Assembly: GCA_007922195.1 (NCBI GenBank)
Contig: ML681991.1
Span: forward strand, 43,788,905-43,852,904
Source: Podocnemis expansa
Lineage: Eukaryota; Chordata; Testudines; Podocnemididae
Reading direction: 5' to 3'
DNA length: 64,000 bases
The notes beneath the pieces are model-generated. The model searched no databases. It was given only the letters and a program-made list of their open reading frames with translations, and was not told the origin of the DNA. The position numbers and the translations under genes are program-made. This document shows positions 36,310 through 48,061 of the stretch, piece after piece (positions within the stretch are counted from its first letter, which is position 1; the number at the start of each line of letters is the position of its first letter).

Positions 36310-36680
36310 CCTGGTGAAAGACCTGGGGCCCGGGCCCAGGCCGTGCACCCCGGCCCTGATCCAGATTTGGGGCCCCAGGCTCCTGCTGCTGCCAGCCCAG
36401 CCCCCGATCCCCAGCTGGGGTTGGGGTTGGGGCTGGGTGGCAGTGGCTACTGCAGGCAGCCCAGCCTGGATCGCTGGCCAGGAGAGGCAGGCGCTGCCAC
36501 AGCCAGCCAGGCCCCGGATACCTGGCTGGGAGAGGCAGGTGCGCCATGGCTGGCCCAGCCCAGCCCTGGATATCCAGCTGGGGACAGGGCCAGGAGAGGT
36601 AGGGGATGCAAAAGAGATTCAGGGCACTGGTGCCAGGACTCATGGCATGTGTCCCTTTGCCAGGTGCCAGTGACACCACT
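36310..36680. repeat. GC-rich interspersed repeat
   Basis: A compact GC block in A/T-rich DNA with repeated phrases (GCCAGGAGAGGCAGG, CTGGGAGAGGCAGGTG, CCCAGCCCTGGAT). The block at 57300-57485 uses similar phrases (CAGCCTGGCCCTGGAT). It is probably a MITE core; termini were not defined. Confidence 0.45.
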
Positions 36681-37449
36681 GTCTTTATGGAGTGAAATGT
36701 TCTTTCCACAGCAATTTATACCAATTTATTGATGGATTAATTAAGTTGAAGATTTTTTTTTCAGAGTCTCACTCATCCAGATCAATTTTTTTGTCCAAAG
36801 TGCTCTCCAATTTTATTTGTGGCTTATTTTCTCCTCAAAACCTTTTTCAATCACAATTGTATGTATCTCACTAATTTGAATTTTACTTTTGGTATTGGTT
36901 AAACAAAGAAATAAGTAATGTGAGTGAACAGTACAGATGCAGAATACGCAAAGTGCTTTAGTAGAAAGATGTTTGATGAATAGTGGTTATGAAGTTAAAA
37001 AGTATGAAGTTACTTTCAACACAACTAAATTTAATTATTGTTAACATGACATGACAGCAAGTCACCCAACACATATCTCTTGCCAACATTATTTAATAAA
37101 AGTGAACTGTCATAGGATGCATATCTGTGCACCCTTGGGTTATGATCTATATGATTTTTCTGTTCACTTCTGCACTGTGATGGTATGATTTGATGCAAGT
37201 TACTCCATGCAAGATTTCTTTATGAATGCCCATAACCCATGCTACAGGATTACTATGGTATCCTGTTTCCTACAGTGTCATGTATGTGCACAGATGTGTA
37301 GCATATTTTGAATATCTCAGGTGGGTGGGAGACAGACCAAACTCTCTTCCAGCAACAGATAACAACCAAAGCTGTGAGCAAGCAAGTACCTGGAGAAGGC
37401 AACAAGGACTATGCTAACTGAGGTCCCTGCCTCAGATGGGGAAAAAAGA

Positions 37450-38100
37450 TACTTGGAACGATTCCTTTTTGCCATGAAAACTCCATCTTGAAACAACTTC
37501 AAGCATGATCTGGGCCCTGCCTGGTCTCAGGCAGAGACTTGCTGTACAAGCACCTGACAGCTGAACATCTTGACCATAAACTTGTACTATGAGGTCATTT
37601 TAGGTAGCAATATTAGGTTAGCATGCATGTTTTACCTTTTATTTCCCTGTGGTCACTCTGACTCATTTAGATTATGATTCTGCCTTGACTGGCCATTTTC
37701 TCACCTAAAATTATAATCTGATCAATAAACTAGTAGTTGTTTCATCTAAAGCGGTGTGATCTGTAGTGGGTGTGAGTGAAGAAGGCTGGGTGCGATCCAT
37801 TTCTTCGTTAAATGGACAGACATGAGTGTATGGTGGTTTGGAGTGGGTCCCAATCCCTGTAAGACAGTGGCTCCCGATGAGATAACTGGGGCTGGGGGTG
37901 CTTGCTTGGGGACTGTCCCCCCCAAGTAGCCAGAGTGCATACACCCATTGCTTGGGGCCGATAGCATGCAACAGGCTGGAGTGGACTGAGTCAGGATGAA
38001 TGGTCACCTGGCAAAGCAAAGTGAATTTGGGTTCAGGATTGAGAATTGGGAGCACCACAGAGGCACTCTGGAATGGCTCTGGGGACCAGCCTGTCACACA
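37450..38100 (+). mobile_element. Possible solo LTR
   Basis: It has an AATAAA at 37724-37729 followed by a G/T-rich stretch and ends near GGACCAGCCTGTCACAC. This suggests U3-R-U5 order on the plus strand. The 5' border and target duplication are not resolved, so this call is weak. Confidence 0.3.
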
Positions 38101-39323
38101 AACTTTTTTTTTTAATTTTATCATTGATTTTTATCAAATGTAACTGCTCCTTTTTCTCCCTGGGTTTCTTGCAAGCAGGTAACACTCACCTGTGTGTACA
38201 GGGGCCTAAGGCTGATGACAAGAACCAGATCCTGTGTATATAAGTGATGATGTTGTATAGCTGGAAAGCCTCTATCCACCCCTTTGCTGCAGTCCTTTTA
38301 CTCCAACTTGGATTTAAAATTGGCTGTGTCTCCACCTAGCTGGATCAGGCACAAGCTTGGGGTATATATAATGTGTATAACAAAACTTTATTTAACAAAT
38401 TAAGGAAATCTGGCATAAGAAGCTGAAATTAAGTATCACTAATATTATAAATCCACAGGGCCGGTTGAAGAAACAACAACTACAGTATACAGAGTGTGCA
38501 CGCCCCTAGAGCTAAGAGCCGTGACACCTTGTGCACTTGGGCACACTTGAAGAGCAGAAGCAGGAGACAGCACTCTGTTGCATCAGTGTTTCAGTTCATC
38601 CAAGGCGTCGAGCTGAAGACCCAAACAAATGTCACAGTCTCTGACTCGGGCATAAACAGGAGACCACTGTGCCTCTTCTCTAGCCCAGTCACTGTCTCTC
38701 TGCTCTGATCCTGCCTTGGCAAGCCCAGCCTTAGAACAAAGGAGGGGGGCACTCACACCACCTTCACTGCAGCCATCTCCAGGCTTGGTCCCTGCCCACG
38801 ATTGAGCAAAGCCACCACCCTGGGAGATCCCTGCTCAAACACAATTCCAGCAGGCTCCCTGCAGCAGCCTCAGGATTTCCAGCAGCAAATTCCAGCATGG
38901 GCCATGCTCTCACTCCCCACAGATCCAGTCCCACATGCTGGTTCTGCGCTCCCTGCAGGTGAAAGGGTCTTTCTCCCTTTCTCCCAAGGCATCATGAGGG
39001 TTGTAGTCTACCAGGCAGGATTTCCAGCACACAGGACCTTCTCAACTATAAAACTCCCAATTAAATTCTGGAGCTGCTCTGGTACTGGGTGCCTAATTCT
39101 GCTCCACCAGAAAAATCCCTAATATCCCCATTAAGGAACCAGACAAAGAAGAAAACATATTAATTTACAGCATAACACATACTTCATTTTTACTGCTATA
39201 TGGGGTAATGTTCAAAGCATGGTAAAGTAGAATAGGCACAATTTAGGCATTTAGCTTGAGATGGGCATCACCATGAACACCTCAGCCCATCCTTAGAGTA
39301 TACACATCCTGCTTTGCACTCTA

Positions 39324-39392
39324 CGCCTATGTCCACACACAGGCTGTGTACTTTAACTTAAATTGATTTAAACGATGTGTGTGGACATACCC
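39324..39392. mobile_element. Minimal TATGTCCACAC MITE (69 bp)
   Basis: CCTATGTCCACACAC at the left and GTGTGTGGACATACCC at the right, with almost nothing between. It is an extreme deletion form of the family at 8723, 30699 and 51568. Confidence 0.7.
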
Positions 39393-40683
39393 TATAGGTG
39401 TTATCATGTATTTCAGTGTGACAACCCCACCATGTACTGTGAGGATACACACCTCACTACTGACTCCAGTCACATCAAGTTATACTGTCTGAGGGGGATG
39501 ACTTCTAGCTGGTATCTCTGTAGGACCGGGTATAGAAGAATCTCATCTTATAGGAAACAATGTCTACATAGGTTGGGAGAGCACACCATTCCACTAGTTG
39601 TCCTAGTGCAGTTTCTACAAATCACATTCAGTCAAAGAAGAACCACAAAGAGAATCTAGATCTAGTGAAACAAACAGGAAGGCCTCTGGCACTTCGAACA
39701 CTTACAAATGTATTTAATTTAATTTCATAGAATGTATTATTTTGATGACATACACTAAAATGGCTATCCCTCTGGAACAGATCTAGCAATTCTCTTACTC
39801 TTTTCTCTCTAGAGGTGTTAGCTAAGCATGGGAAACACAACTCCAATCTTGTTGTAGTCATTCAGGGCAGGGGGTAGGGTGTCCCCACTCCAGGATGCTG
39901 ACTGTACTGGGTGCTTCGCTGGCCCACCACTCACTGTATGTAATTTAAAGTAATACAATTTATTAAACAAACAGCAATAAAGAATCAAATTAAAATAAAG
40001 AAAAGAGGAGAAATGTTAAAGGTAAAACACCCAACAAGTCCCCTGGCACAGGAACATCCCACACAGCATCTCTGGGGTGTAGAGGATGTTCTCAAACTGC
40101 TTTACACGCTGCAGGCCTTCTGCCCCGGCCTGGCTGCGACTGGATGATCTAGGGGGCCAGATGCAGTCTCCGGCTGTGGCCACACACCCCCAAGATCCAG
40201 GGGCAGGGCCCTTCTTCCTAGCATCAGCCCCCCTTCACTGTCTCCCAGCTGCTCACCACACCTAGTTCCAGATGGCTACAGCTCTGGCTCCCAGCCGCTT
40301 CTCTGGTTCCATGTGGCTCTTTGGGGTGCTCCTCTGGTCCTCCTGCCATGGGTCTGCACAGATTAGCTCAGCACCTTGGGCTCCTTCTCTGGCTTCCTGC
40401 ACCCAGCTTCAGACAACTCTGGCTCCAGCTCTGCTCTGCTCAGCTTGACTTGGCTTTCAGCTGGTTCAGCTGCTGTGGGTCTGCTCTGCACAAATCAGCC
40501 CAGCCTTGCCCCCTTTCCTGGGTTTGATGTTAGCTGCTTAGTGCTTCCTCCTTAGCTCCACACCACACACACTCTGGCTTCCCCAGGCATGTCCAGCCTG
40601 CAGTTTCAGCTCAGGGGTGGGGTAGCACTCTCCTGGCTCCCTCATTGGCCTGTCCAGTCGGTCAAACAGGCCATCCTGGAACA

Positions 40684-41317
40684 GTTTCCAAAGGGATAGC
40701 CGTGTTAGTCTAGTCCAGTAAAAAAACAACAAGCAGTTGTGTGGCACTTTAAGACTAACAGATTTATTTTTTGCATGAGCTTTCGTGGGAGAAGATCCCA
40801 CTTCCTCAGATGCTTNNNNNNNNNNNNNNNNNNNNNNNNNNNNNNNNNNNNNNNNNNNNNNNNNNNNNNNNNNNNNNNNNNNNNNNNNNNNNNNNNNNNN
40901 NNNNNNNNNNNNNNNNNNNNNNNNNNNNNNNNNNNNNNNNNNNNNNNNNNNNNNNNNNNNNNNNNNNNNNNNNNNNNNNNNNNNNNNNNNNNNNNNNNNN
41001 NNNNNNNNNNNNNNNNNNNNNNNNNNNNNNNNNNNNNNNNNNNNNNNNNNNNNNNNNNNNNNNNNNNNNNNNNNNNNNNNNNNNNNNNNNNNNNNNNNNN
41101 NNNNNNNNNNNNNNNNNNNNNNNNNNNNNNNNNNNNNNNNNNNNNNNNNNNNNNNNNNNNNNNNNNNNNNNNNNNNNNNNNNNNNNNNNNNNNNNNNNNN
41201 NNNNNNNNNNNNNNNAAGATCCCACTTCCTCAGATGTGGGATCTTCTCCCACGAAAGCTCATGCAAAAAATAAATCTGTTAGTCTTAAAGTGCCACACAA
41301 CTGCTTGTTGTTTTTTT
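40684..41317. mobile_element. Penelope-linked inverted insertion with 12-bp TSD, containing an assembly gap
   Basis: The insertion is bounded by CATCCTGGAACA at 40672-40683 and 41318-41329. The left half reads GATAGCCGTGTTAGTCTAG ... GCAGTTGTGTGGCAC ... CTTTCGTGGGAGAAGATCCC. The right half is its inverse, ending GCCACACAACTGCTTGTTG. Just right of the gap, a 3' fragment of a minus copy abuts a plus copy. Confidence 0.9.
40816..41215. other. Assembly gap (400 N)
   Basis: A run of exactly 400 N inside a palindromic repeat. The true sequence and length are unknown. Frames drawn across it are meaningless. Confidence 1.
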
Positions 41318-41441
41318 CATCCTGGAACACTAACCTCTCCCACTGGCCCTGGGGCTGTTTGTTTCAGGGTCCTGCTCCCAGGCTGGAGTGGCCAATCAGA
41401 AGGTCCATTGAGTTTCAGTAAGGGGCTATCAGGCCCCTTAC

Positions 41442-42740
41442 ACTGAGTTGGATTTTATTCTGTTACTTAGGCTTTCTAATTGTAGAAAAAATACCATACT
41501 TTTTAACACAGGTGCCTACTAGAACAGTTTGCTTTTCTCTTCTCTTTTTAATTATCAGTCAAAAAATCTATGGAAAGAGTTTTAATTAAAATCTACAAAA
41601 GTTATAACTTTTGTTGCAAGCAAAGATTTTCCACTGAAAAAAGAGGCAAGTCCTAATTTGCAAAAATAACTGCAATCCCCAGATCCCAGAAATGGTGAAA
41701 TAAGGGTGTTTCTAAGTTTTTTCTTTTCTTCATTGGGTCTATTGATAAAAACACAAAGGTTGCTTGCCAGTGACCGCAGTCCTTTTCATATGAATGAGTG
41801 AAGCCCAAAGAGATACTGATTCAGAGAGGAGGCATAGAGGTTGTTTGAACAATAATTAGCACCTCATTGTTAATCATAACAACTCACCTTTTTCTCAGTG
41901 CTCTCTATTGAAGGTTGATACTGTGTGTTACAAGAAGCTGCATGCAGTTCAGCAAGACACAGCCACCTCCTTCCTCTACCCTTCCTCCACATCTCCCCTG
42001 CTAGCGACCCAATGCCAGTGATGGGTCGCAACCCAAACTTTGCTGAACACTGCTCTAATAAATCAAGTCCCTTATGTTATGCTGGTGTTTATTGCTGCCT
42101 TCAGCAATCCTTTACTTTCTTTTTCTGCCCTCCTCTGGCAGAATGGCTTTCTAATGGAAGGACAATTATTTAGAATTTGAGGGAAGGAGTGCACACACCT
42201 ATAGCTTCGCTGGGCACATCAGGTTGGAGGTCTCTGCAAGATATGGAAATGGATTTTCAACTTGGATTCTAAACTTCCCTTTATAGTTCTGTCGTTTTAG
42301 GGTACAGCCCAGCATTTGAGTATGGACCAGATCACAGTGAGTTTTCCAATAGCCCCATCTATCAAATGTTACTCTCACCCCTGACTCTCAGGCCCTGCAC
42401 TTCCATCCCCTTAAGACCTACAACTTAGGGTACCACTTCCAGGCCAAGATAGACAGCTGACCAGAAGTAAAGAAGTGGCATGTGACCTCTCTTAGAACTC
42501 CTCCCTCCACCTTCCACCAATCTGCGTGTTCTTCACTCTTGAAGGACCACCCCTGAGAACAGATTGACCTATGGGATGAGAGTGCAGATTCCAGCGAGTG
42601 CAGGTTACCCATTAAGAAGTGGGTCATGTCACCGCCCTGAGAATTCCCACCACCCTTTTCAGCATGGGTTTCAGACCCTTCAGACTGCCCTGAGGGGGGT
42701 TTGGACTAAACAGGGGCTGGGCCGGGGTGGACTGAGCAGC
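41442..42740. other. No recognised gene or repeat
   Basis: A/T-rich then mixed sequence. Nothing here could be assigned. A possible coding-like stretch follows at 42745-43004 and is discussed as an observation only. Confidence 0.4.
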
Positions 42741-43104
42741 ACCCCTGCAGAGAGCACGTGACCACGCTTAGGATGTCCTCCCCTTCCTTCTACCGACTGG
42801 AGGTGGTTTCACCCCGCAAGCCATTCCAGATGGGAGACGTGTACCAGTCGGAATGGCTGCAGTGTGGGGGTCTTGGCCGTAACCTCCACCCAGATCCAGA
42901 GCTTGACTCTTGGCTGACTGGCAGCACTACTCCTGGAAGTCAGAGTGCCACACAGAAAACTCCATCCTGTTTCAAGAAAGTGTGTTTCAGAAAGCGTTGA
43001 AAGGTTGGGAGAAAACAAGAATTTCTTTGAACCATAGAAGAGTAGACTAGGAAGAGCTCGCAGGAGGCCTCTGGTTCAAACCTCTGCTCAAAACAGACCC
43101 AACC

Positions 43105-43575
43105 CAAACTAAATGAGAGTCCTCTGGCACCCTAGAGACTAACAGATTTCTTTGGGCATAAGCTTTCATGGGCTCCAACCAATGTTCCCTCTAAGACCCA
43201 CCGGCAGCTGAGCAACTCCTGTTGCTCGCTGCGCTGGGCCCCCCACCCACTGCGTGGGCCCGATCCTGCCCCCCCGCCCCCCACGGGCCTGATCCTGGCG
43301 GCCCGGCCCCCTCCCCCCGCTTACCTTGCATGGCCCTGCCACAGCTCCTGGGCCAGAGAAGCACTAACGGAGCATGCTCAGATATTCTGGGCATGCTCCG
43401 TTAGAGCTTCTGTGGGCGGAAGTTTTAATAACTCTCTGCCCCACAGGAGCTGTGAGCAGGGTCTCTGGCTGCGGCCAGCAGCCTTCCCTGCGCGGGGGGG
43501 CTTGGCGGGCTGCGCAGCCACGCGGCCGCACAGCTTAAAGGGAACAGTGGCTCCAACCCACTTTGTCAGATGCCC
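43105..43575. mobile_element. Penelope-linked repeat interrupted by a hAT MITE
   Basis: GAGAGTCCTCTGGCACC ... GGGCATAAGCTTTCATGGG resumes after the MITE as CCACTTTGTCAGATGCC. The unit is a minus-orientation copy of the short repeat. Confidence 0.8.
43180..43549. mobile_element. hAT MITE, 370 bp, exact 8-bp TSD GCTCCAAC
   Basis: Ends CAATGTTCCCTCTAAG and, inverted, CACTGTTCCCTTTAAG. GCTCCAAC occurs at 43172-43179 and 43550-43557. The core is very GC-rich (GGCCCGATCCTGCCCCCC). Relatives lie at 45.5, 47.6, 48.9 and 59.5 kb. Confidence 0.92.
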
Positions 43576-43579
43576 AGAC

Positions 43580-45027
43580 TAAATCATCCCAGCCAGGGCT
43601 TTGTCAAGTTGGCCTTAAGAAGCTTCTTTCTACATCATCCCTCACCACTTTTCTCCTCTATTCAGTATAGCAACATAGTTACCCTATATTTCTTCTTGCT
43701 TCCCTGCATATCTGTGGAAACCCTTCTTAATTCCTGTCACATCCCTTCTTGCCTGCAGCTCCATTTTGTGCTTTGGCCTGCCTCATTTCACACCTGTATG
43801 CTTAAGCAACATTTTTGTTAGTACTCCTCCGTAGTCGTCTGTCCAAGCTGCCACTTCTTATACAAGTGTATTTACATACTCTACTACTGTACCTCTTCTG
43901 ATATACTAGACTATTTATATACTACAGTAGATGCCTACCCCAACATCACTTTTATTACTCTTGCCACTGAACTTTAGTCAGACACTCTCAAAAGTCTTGT
44001 TCTCTAGTTTCATACTTCACCACCCTCATACAAACTTTAGACTCTGGAGAGTAAGACAGCACTTCTTTGTATCTTTCCTTTGTGAGCAGTAAACCACAGC
44101 TGGAGTCAAATCTCTTTTTCTGCCTGTCACAGTTGACAAGCGGGAGAAGGGCTACCATGTTAAAGACTTTACACATAAATCTCTTAATAGCCATGCAGAC
44201 AGATGCCAGCGTTAAGATAATGGAAAGGATCTAGCATTTTACAAACTCTGAGGTGGTATTGAAACTCTCAAACATCTTCTATGAACTCAAGTTCTGAGTG
44301 AAAGCCGATCTGACTGAGTTACTGATCACTAACACCTTTAACCCACAGGGAAATAAGTTTGGACAGTAACATTAAAACTTAGACCTACAAACTCCTAGAG
44401 ATAGAAGAGTCACCACTGTATTGCACAGAGGTGGCATGGTTAAACCATGAACTCAGAGTGAGTCTGCTGTATTGATTCAAAAAGGTTTCAACCATCCCTG
44501 GTTTAGCAGAATATAGAAGCCTTTTATTTTCCTTACAATACGTATCCCACAATTTTAGGTGTTTTATTTTATTTTTTTCATCACAGAATTCTACTACACA
44601 CATTTCAGCTTGTTGCTGTCCATAGATCTCTTTTCACAAAGACACAATAGCTGGTTTATCCCAAACTATTCTGATTTAAAAACACAGACACTTAAAACAA
44701 ACCATCAAAACTTTTCTCTTATTTAAGGGCTACAGGGTCCTTCTAACAGATAAACAAGAGTCACAAACCCCTTTTCAATTTATTCTTATTCTTATTAACA
44801 ACAGCCACAAAGATTTATATTGCATGCATGTTCCCTCAGCATTCTCAACCTGAAAACTTTCAGATTTCTTAACAATACCCTTGTTTCCAATGCAGCAGTC
44901 TCTAACTTTTTATGAGGAGCAGATGATCAATAGAACAAACTAAGCTGGCATCCTCTGGTTTGGTAATTTTCTTTCAAACACTGTCAGTGTCTCAAATGCT
45001 TTGCACAGGTCCAAGAGCTTGCCATTT
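43580..45027. other. No recognised gene or repeat
   Basis: A/T-rich DNA; short minus-strand frames at 43988-44194 and 44385-44603 show no family motif. Confidence 0.4.
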
Positions 45028-45131
45028 CTATCCTCTGAAGTCTAAGTCACAGTCTTGATGCTCTTGATCTGGTGCATTTATGACAGCTCTCGCAGCACAT
45101 ACACTAGTCCACATGGCATACTTATACTTAC

Positions 45132-45345
45132 CACAGGATAGTGGCTCAGTTAGTTCTATGCCAAGGGTTCTTCTTAATTCCACGGAGACATCATCATCAA
45201 TGATTTCTAAGGGCATTGAGCAAAAACCAGGCAGATCCCATTTATATTCACTCTCCTTTACAGCCTTCTCTTGGATCTCCTGGGTTTCTAGAAAGACAAC
45301 ATTGGGATCTCCAGACATTTTCACAGATGAATCCGATATCCACCC
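45132..45345 (-). CDS. Unrecognised candidate exon (open frame with splice-like borders)
   Basis: The minus strand is open for all 214 nt and ends at a strong donor, TGTG then GTAAGTATAAG (45131 downward). It is preceded by TGTCAG at 45346-45351, an acceptor with a poor pyrimidine tract. The frame encodes an acidic, low-repeat peptide with WISDSSVKMSGDPNVVF, then EYKWDLPGFC and PLEIIDDDVSVELRRTLG. I do not recognise the family. No partner exon was found nearby. The frame also stays open past the donor to 45028. It may be a real exon, a decayed gene or chance. Confidence 0.25.
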
Positions 45346-45479
45346 CTGACACTTTTATTTATTTGAATTTATACAATGCCCAGCTTATTTCAGAACTCCA
45401 TTAAGTCCCATCCTCTGATCATTACTTCTTATCCTGCTCAGAGGAGCTCTCAGCTGACCAGAAGACTTTCTCTTACGGC

Positions 45480-45727
45480 TGGGAAGGGACTGCAGCTGCC
45501 GGGCGTGCATGGCCGGCAGCTTTCAGTGTGCTAGGCAGTGCCAGGGGGTTGTGTGGCTGCATGGCCGCCAGCTTAGAGGGAACAGTGCTGAGCAGTTATG
45601 GATGAGGCTGACCAAGTTCCCCTCCGGTTCCCCAACCCCAAGCAGTCCCCTTCCCCGCTGCCCTCCAGCTCCTCAAGTGCATCCATAACTCTCTCAGCTG
45701 CATCATCAGCTTAGAGGGAACACTGAT
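45480..45727. mobile_element. hAT MITE fragments, two adjoining right-type ends
   Basis: Two copies of the inverted terminus, CAGCTTAGAGGGAACAGTG (ending about 45594) and CATCAGCTTAGAGGGAACACTG (ending about 45726), follow each other. No intact left terminus is visible. Confidence 0.6.
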
Positions 45728-46207
45728 AATGTTTTAGAAATAAAAAGTTATAGTAAATTCAGCATGTTGTAATACATTCAATATGGTCAACAAATCTCAA
45801 AGTCTGTAATTTTGACAATTTTTTGTCAAAATTTTGAATTTATTTTGACAAATAAAGGTAGTATGGGCACAATATTTTCAAAGAAAAATGGTGTGAGATT
45901 TGGTCCTAGCTAGTGAAAAATAAGTTGAAATGCAAAACTTTTACATTTTAATTTTGATGTAAAAATGGGTTAAATAAATTGTTCCTGAAAATGTTTACCA
46001 AATTCCATTTTGTTTTTCAACCAGTTTTTTTACACAGTCTATTATTTTTGAATATTGATGTCATGCCTTTCCTCCTCACTTGTTAGAAAATTTGGGGTAA
46101 GTAACCAATCATCCTGAAAGCTAGTATAGGAAGTTATCATCTGCTTCCATGTTTCAAATAATGACCTAACAAATTCAGCTAAAAACTTCAATTATGATCC
46201 TTTGGAT

Positions 46208-46690
46208 TCCACTATCTTCCAAAACAAACAAGGAGTCCTGTCCTAAAGACAAACAACTTTATGTATCGCATGAGTTTTCGTGGGAGAAAAATCCCACTTT
46301 GTCAGACTCTTTGATTTTCTGTTATAGTGTGACTTGATCCTATGACTTACACTTCCCTGCATTTATTTTCCTCCTATTCTGCAGCGGCATCACTGGCACT
46401 GGGCTTACAGGCCCAGAATGTCAGCGCCAGAGTCCTTGGTCTGTCACAGTGGTGGCTGCAGCGGTGGCATGACTAAAGCACATGAGCCCCTAATGTCCTT
46501 GACCAAGCCCCAGATCTTTTTCTGGGCCGGGGTGCTCCTGCCATTCTGTAGGTTCCCCCAGCATCTCACAAAGTGGAATTTTCTCCCATGAAAGCTCATG
46601 CAATAACTAATTTTTTTAGTCTTTAAAAGTGCCACAGGACTCGTTTGTTCATTTTGCTGAACTAGACTAATACATCTACCCCTTCGGAAT
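46208..46690. mobile_element. Two Penelope-linked repeats in opposite orientation with leader
   Basis: A minus copy (CAAACAAGGAGTCCTG ... GCATGAGTTTTCGTGGGAG ... CTTTGTCAGAC, 46208-46310) and a plus copy (CATTCTGTAGGTTCCCCC ... CACAAAGTGGAATTTTCTCC ... TAGACTAATACATCTACCCC, 46530-46690) are separated by unrelated sequence. Both carry leader text TTTATTTTCCTCC/CATTCTGTA, as next to the GIY-YIG copy. Confidence 0.75.
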
Positions 46691-47612
46691 GTCACAATAT
46701 TCCATGTATTCCTGATCCATCATCATCATGCAGGGCTTTCAGTAGTGGGTGGTTCATATGAAGGGGCTTGTGTAATGGTTTGTGGGCTAGTGGATGGGAA
46801 AAGCTGTTTTGCATGCGGGCAGCACCTCCTTTAGTCATTCTTTTGCCATGGCTTTTCAAGATGTGTGAGGTCTTGCACGGACATACAATTGTATATAGAA
46901 GAAGACATTTTTAAAGGAACTGTGATACACTGCTTTAAAATTATTGCAGCAGATAAGGCATACCCAAGCTCAGTATTTCCTCTGAATGTAGGGTGAAACC
47001 CTATAGGCTGACCTCTTCTATTATGCGAATCAGAGAGAACGGAAAAGTTTCCCTAGAGGAGAGCTAAGATGACATATTGGGCCATATCACTTCCTTTAAG
47101 GGTGAAGCTCAGAGCAGGCAGGCACAGAAGACTCTACATATTTTCCCCATATGGAGTGGACCAGGGGAGAATTTGCAGAAGAACAAACTGCTGCCTCTGT
47201 ACTCCCACGAAATGAGGCACTCTGGTGGGAAAGGGGATGGGAAGGAAGAGTTGCCACTGTAGGCTTTTCCCTGGCCATGTGGCATCCTTAGTCACTCTGC
47301 TGCCATTTGCTCCTCTGCCTGTGTCTGTGAAATATCCCCTCCCTAAGGTGATGGCCGGCTTCCCTGCATCCCCCTACCACCTTCCCTGCCCATAGGCTGG
47401 CTTGCCCAAATCCTGGGCACCTTCCCTGCTGACCCCTCCCCCCATGCCCTTTCCCCAGGCTTCCCGTCCCTGATTTCCAGGGATGCTCAGGGTGGGAGAT
47501 TTTAAACTCCCCGGCGCAACTCCCCAAGAATGTGTCTTCCAGGTCTGCTAGGGAGCTGCCGGTCATGAGTGGCTGGCAGTGAAGCGTGCATGGGTGAGTG
47601 ATGGCACAAGCA

Positions 47613-47880
47613 GTGTTCCCTCTAAGCTGCATGCATGCTTGTGCATGCAGCAACCCCAACTCCCCCACGCACTCCTCACTGCCGCTGGCGCAGGGCCTCA
47701 GCTGTGGCTCCTTCCAGCTGGAACACACACTCTTCTGGCCGGCAGGGAGCTGTTCCGTGGAGTTTAAAGCTCTCCTCTGAACATGCTCAGGGCTGGAGAT
47801 TTTAAACTTCCTGACACAGCTTCCTGCCGCCTGGCAGCATGGTGGCAGTGAGGGACATGCTCCACGTGCAAGTGGCTCTG
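47613..47880. mobile_element. hAT MITE fragment (left TIR)
   Basis: CAGTGTTCCCTCTAAGCTGC opens the segment and is followed by GCATGC repeats and GC-rich text. The matching right end is not seen. A roughly 35-bp phrase, GCTCAGGGxxGGAGATTTTAAA, occurs twice (47488 and 47788). Confidence 0.55.
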
Positions 47881-48061
47881 GGAGCCAGGGCAGTGGCCTG
47901 AGGGAGTTGGGGACCTGGGGGAAGGGGTGCCTGGGGGACTTGAGGAAGTCAGCTGGAGAGTAGACAGAGAAGGCGCCCAGCTGTGAGACTCATGGATTCC
48001 CACCCTCCTGCCACCTGCAAGGGAAAGTGCTGCGGGGGAGCAAGCAGCTTCCCCAGGACTA

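Larger units (their letters stand above)
39845..41441 (-). mobile_element. Second LTR-like repeat, interrupted by a Penelope insertion
   Basis: It matches 21315-22315 through most of its length: TTCAGGGCAGGGGGTAGGGT at the left, CAATTTATTAAACAAACAGC near 39957, and on the minus strand a start TGTAAGGGGCCTGATAGCCC near 41441. It is split by the insertion at 40684-41317. The paralogous copy shows the uninterrupted site. Confidence 0.6.

Noticed and set aside
21315..41441. The two LTR-like repeats as paired LTRs of one provirus
   Set aside because: They are 18 kb apart, and the interval holds no gag, pol or env frames, only unrelated repeats; treated as solo copies.
40538..41446. Frames crossing the N run
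   Set aside because: The middle is undetermined sequence and the flanks are LTR and Penelope repeats.
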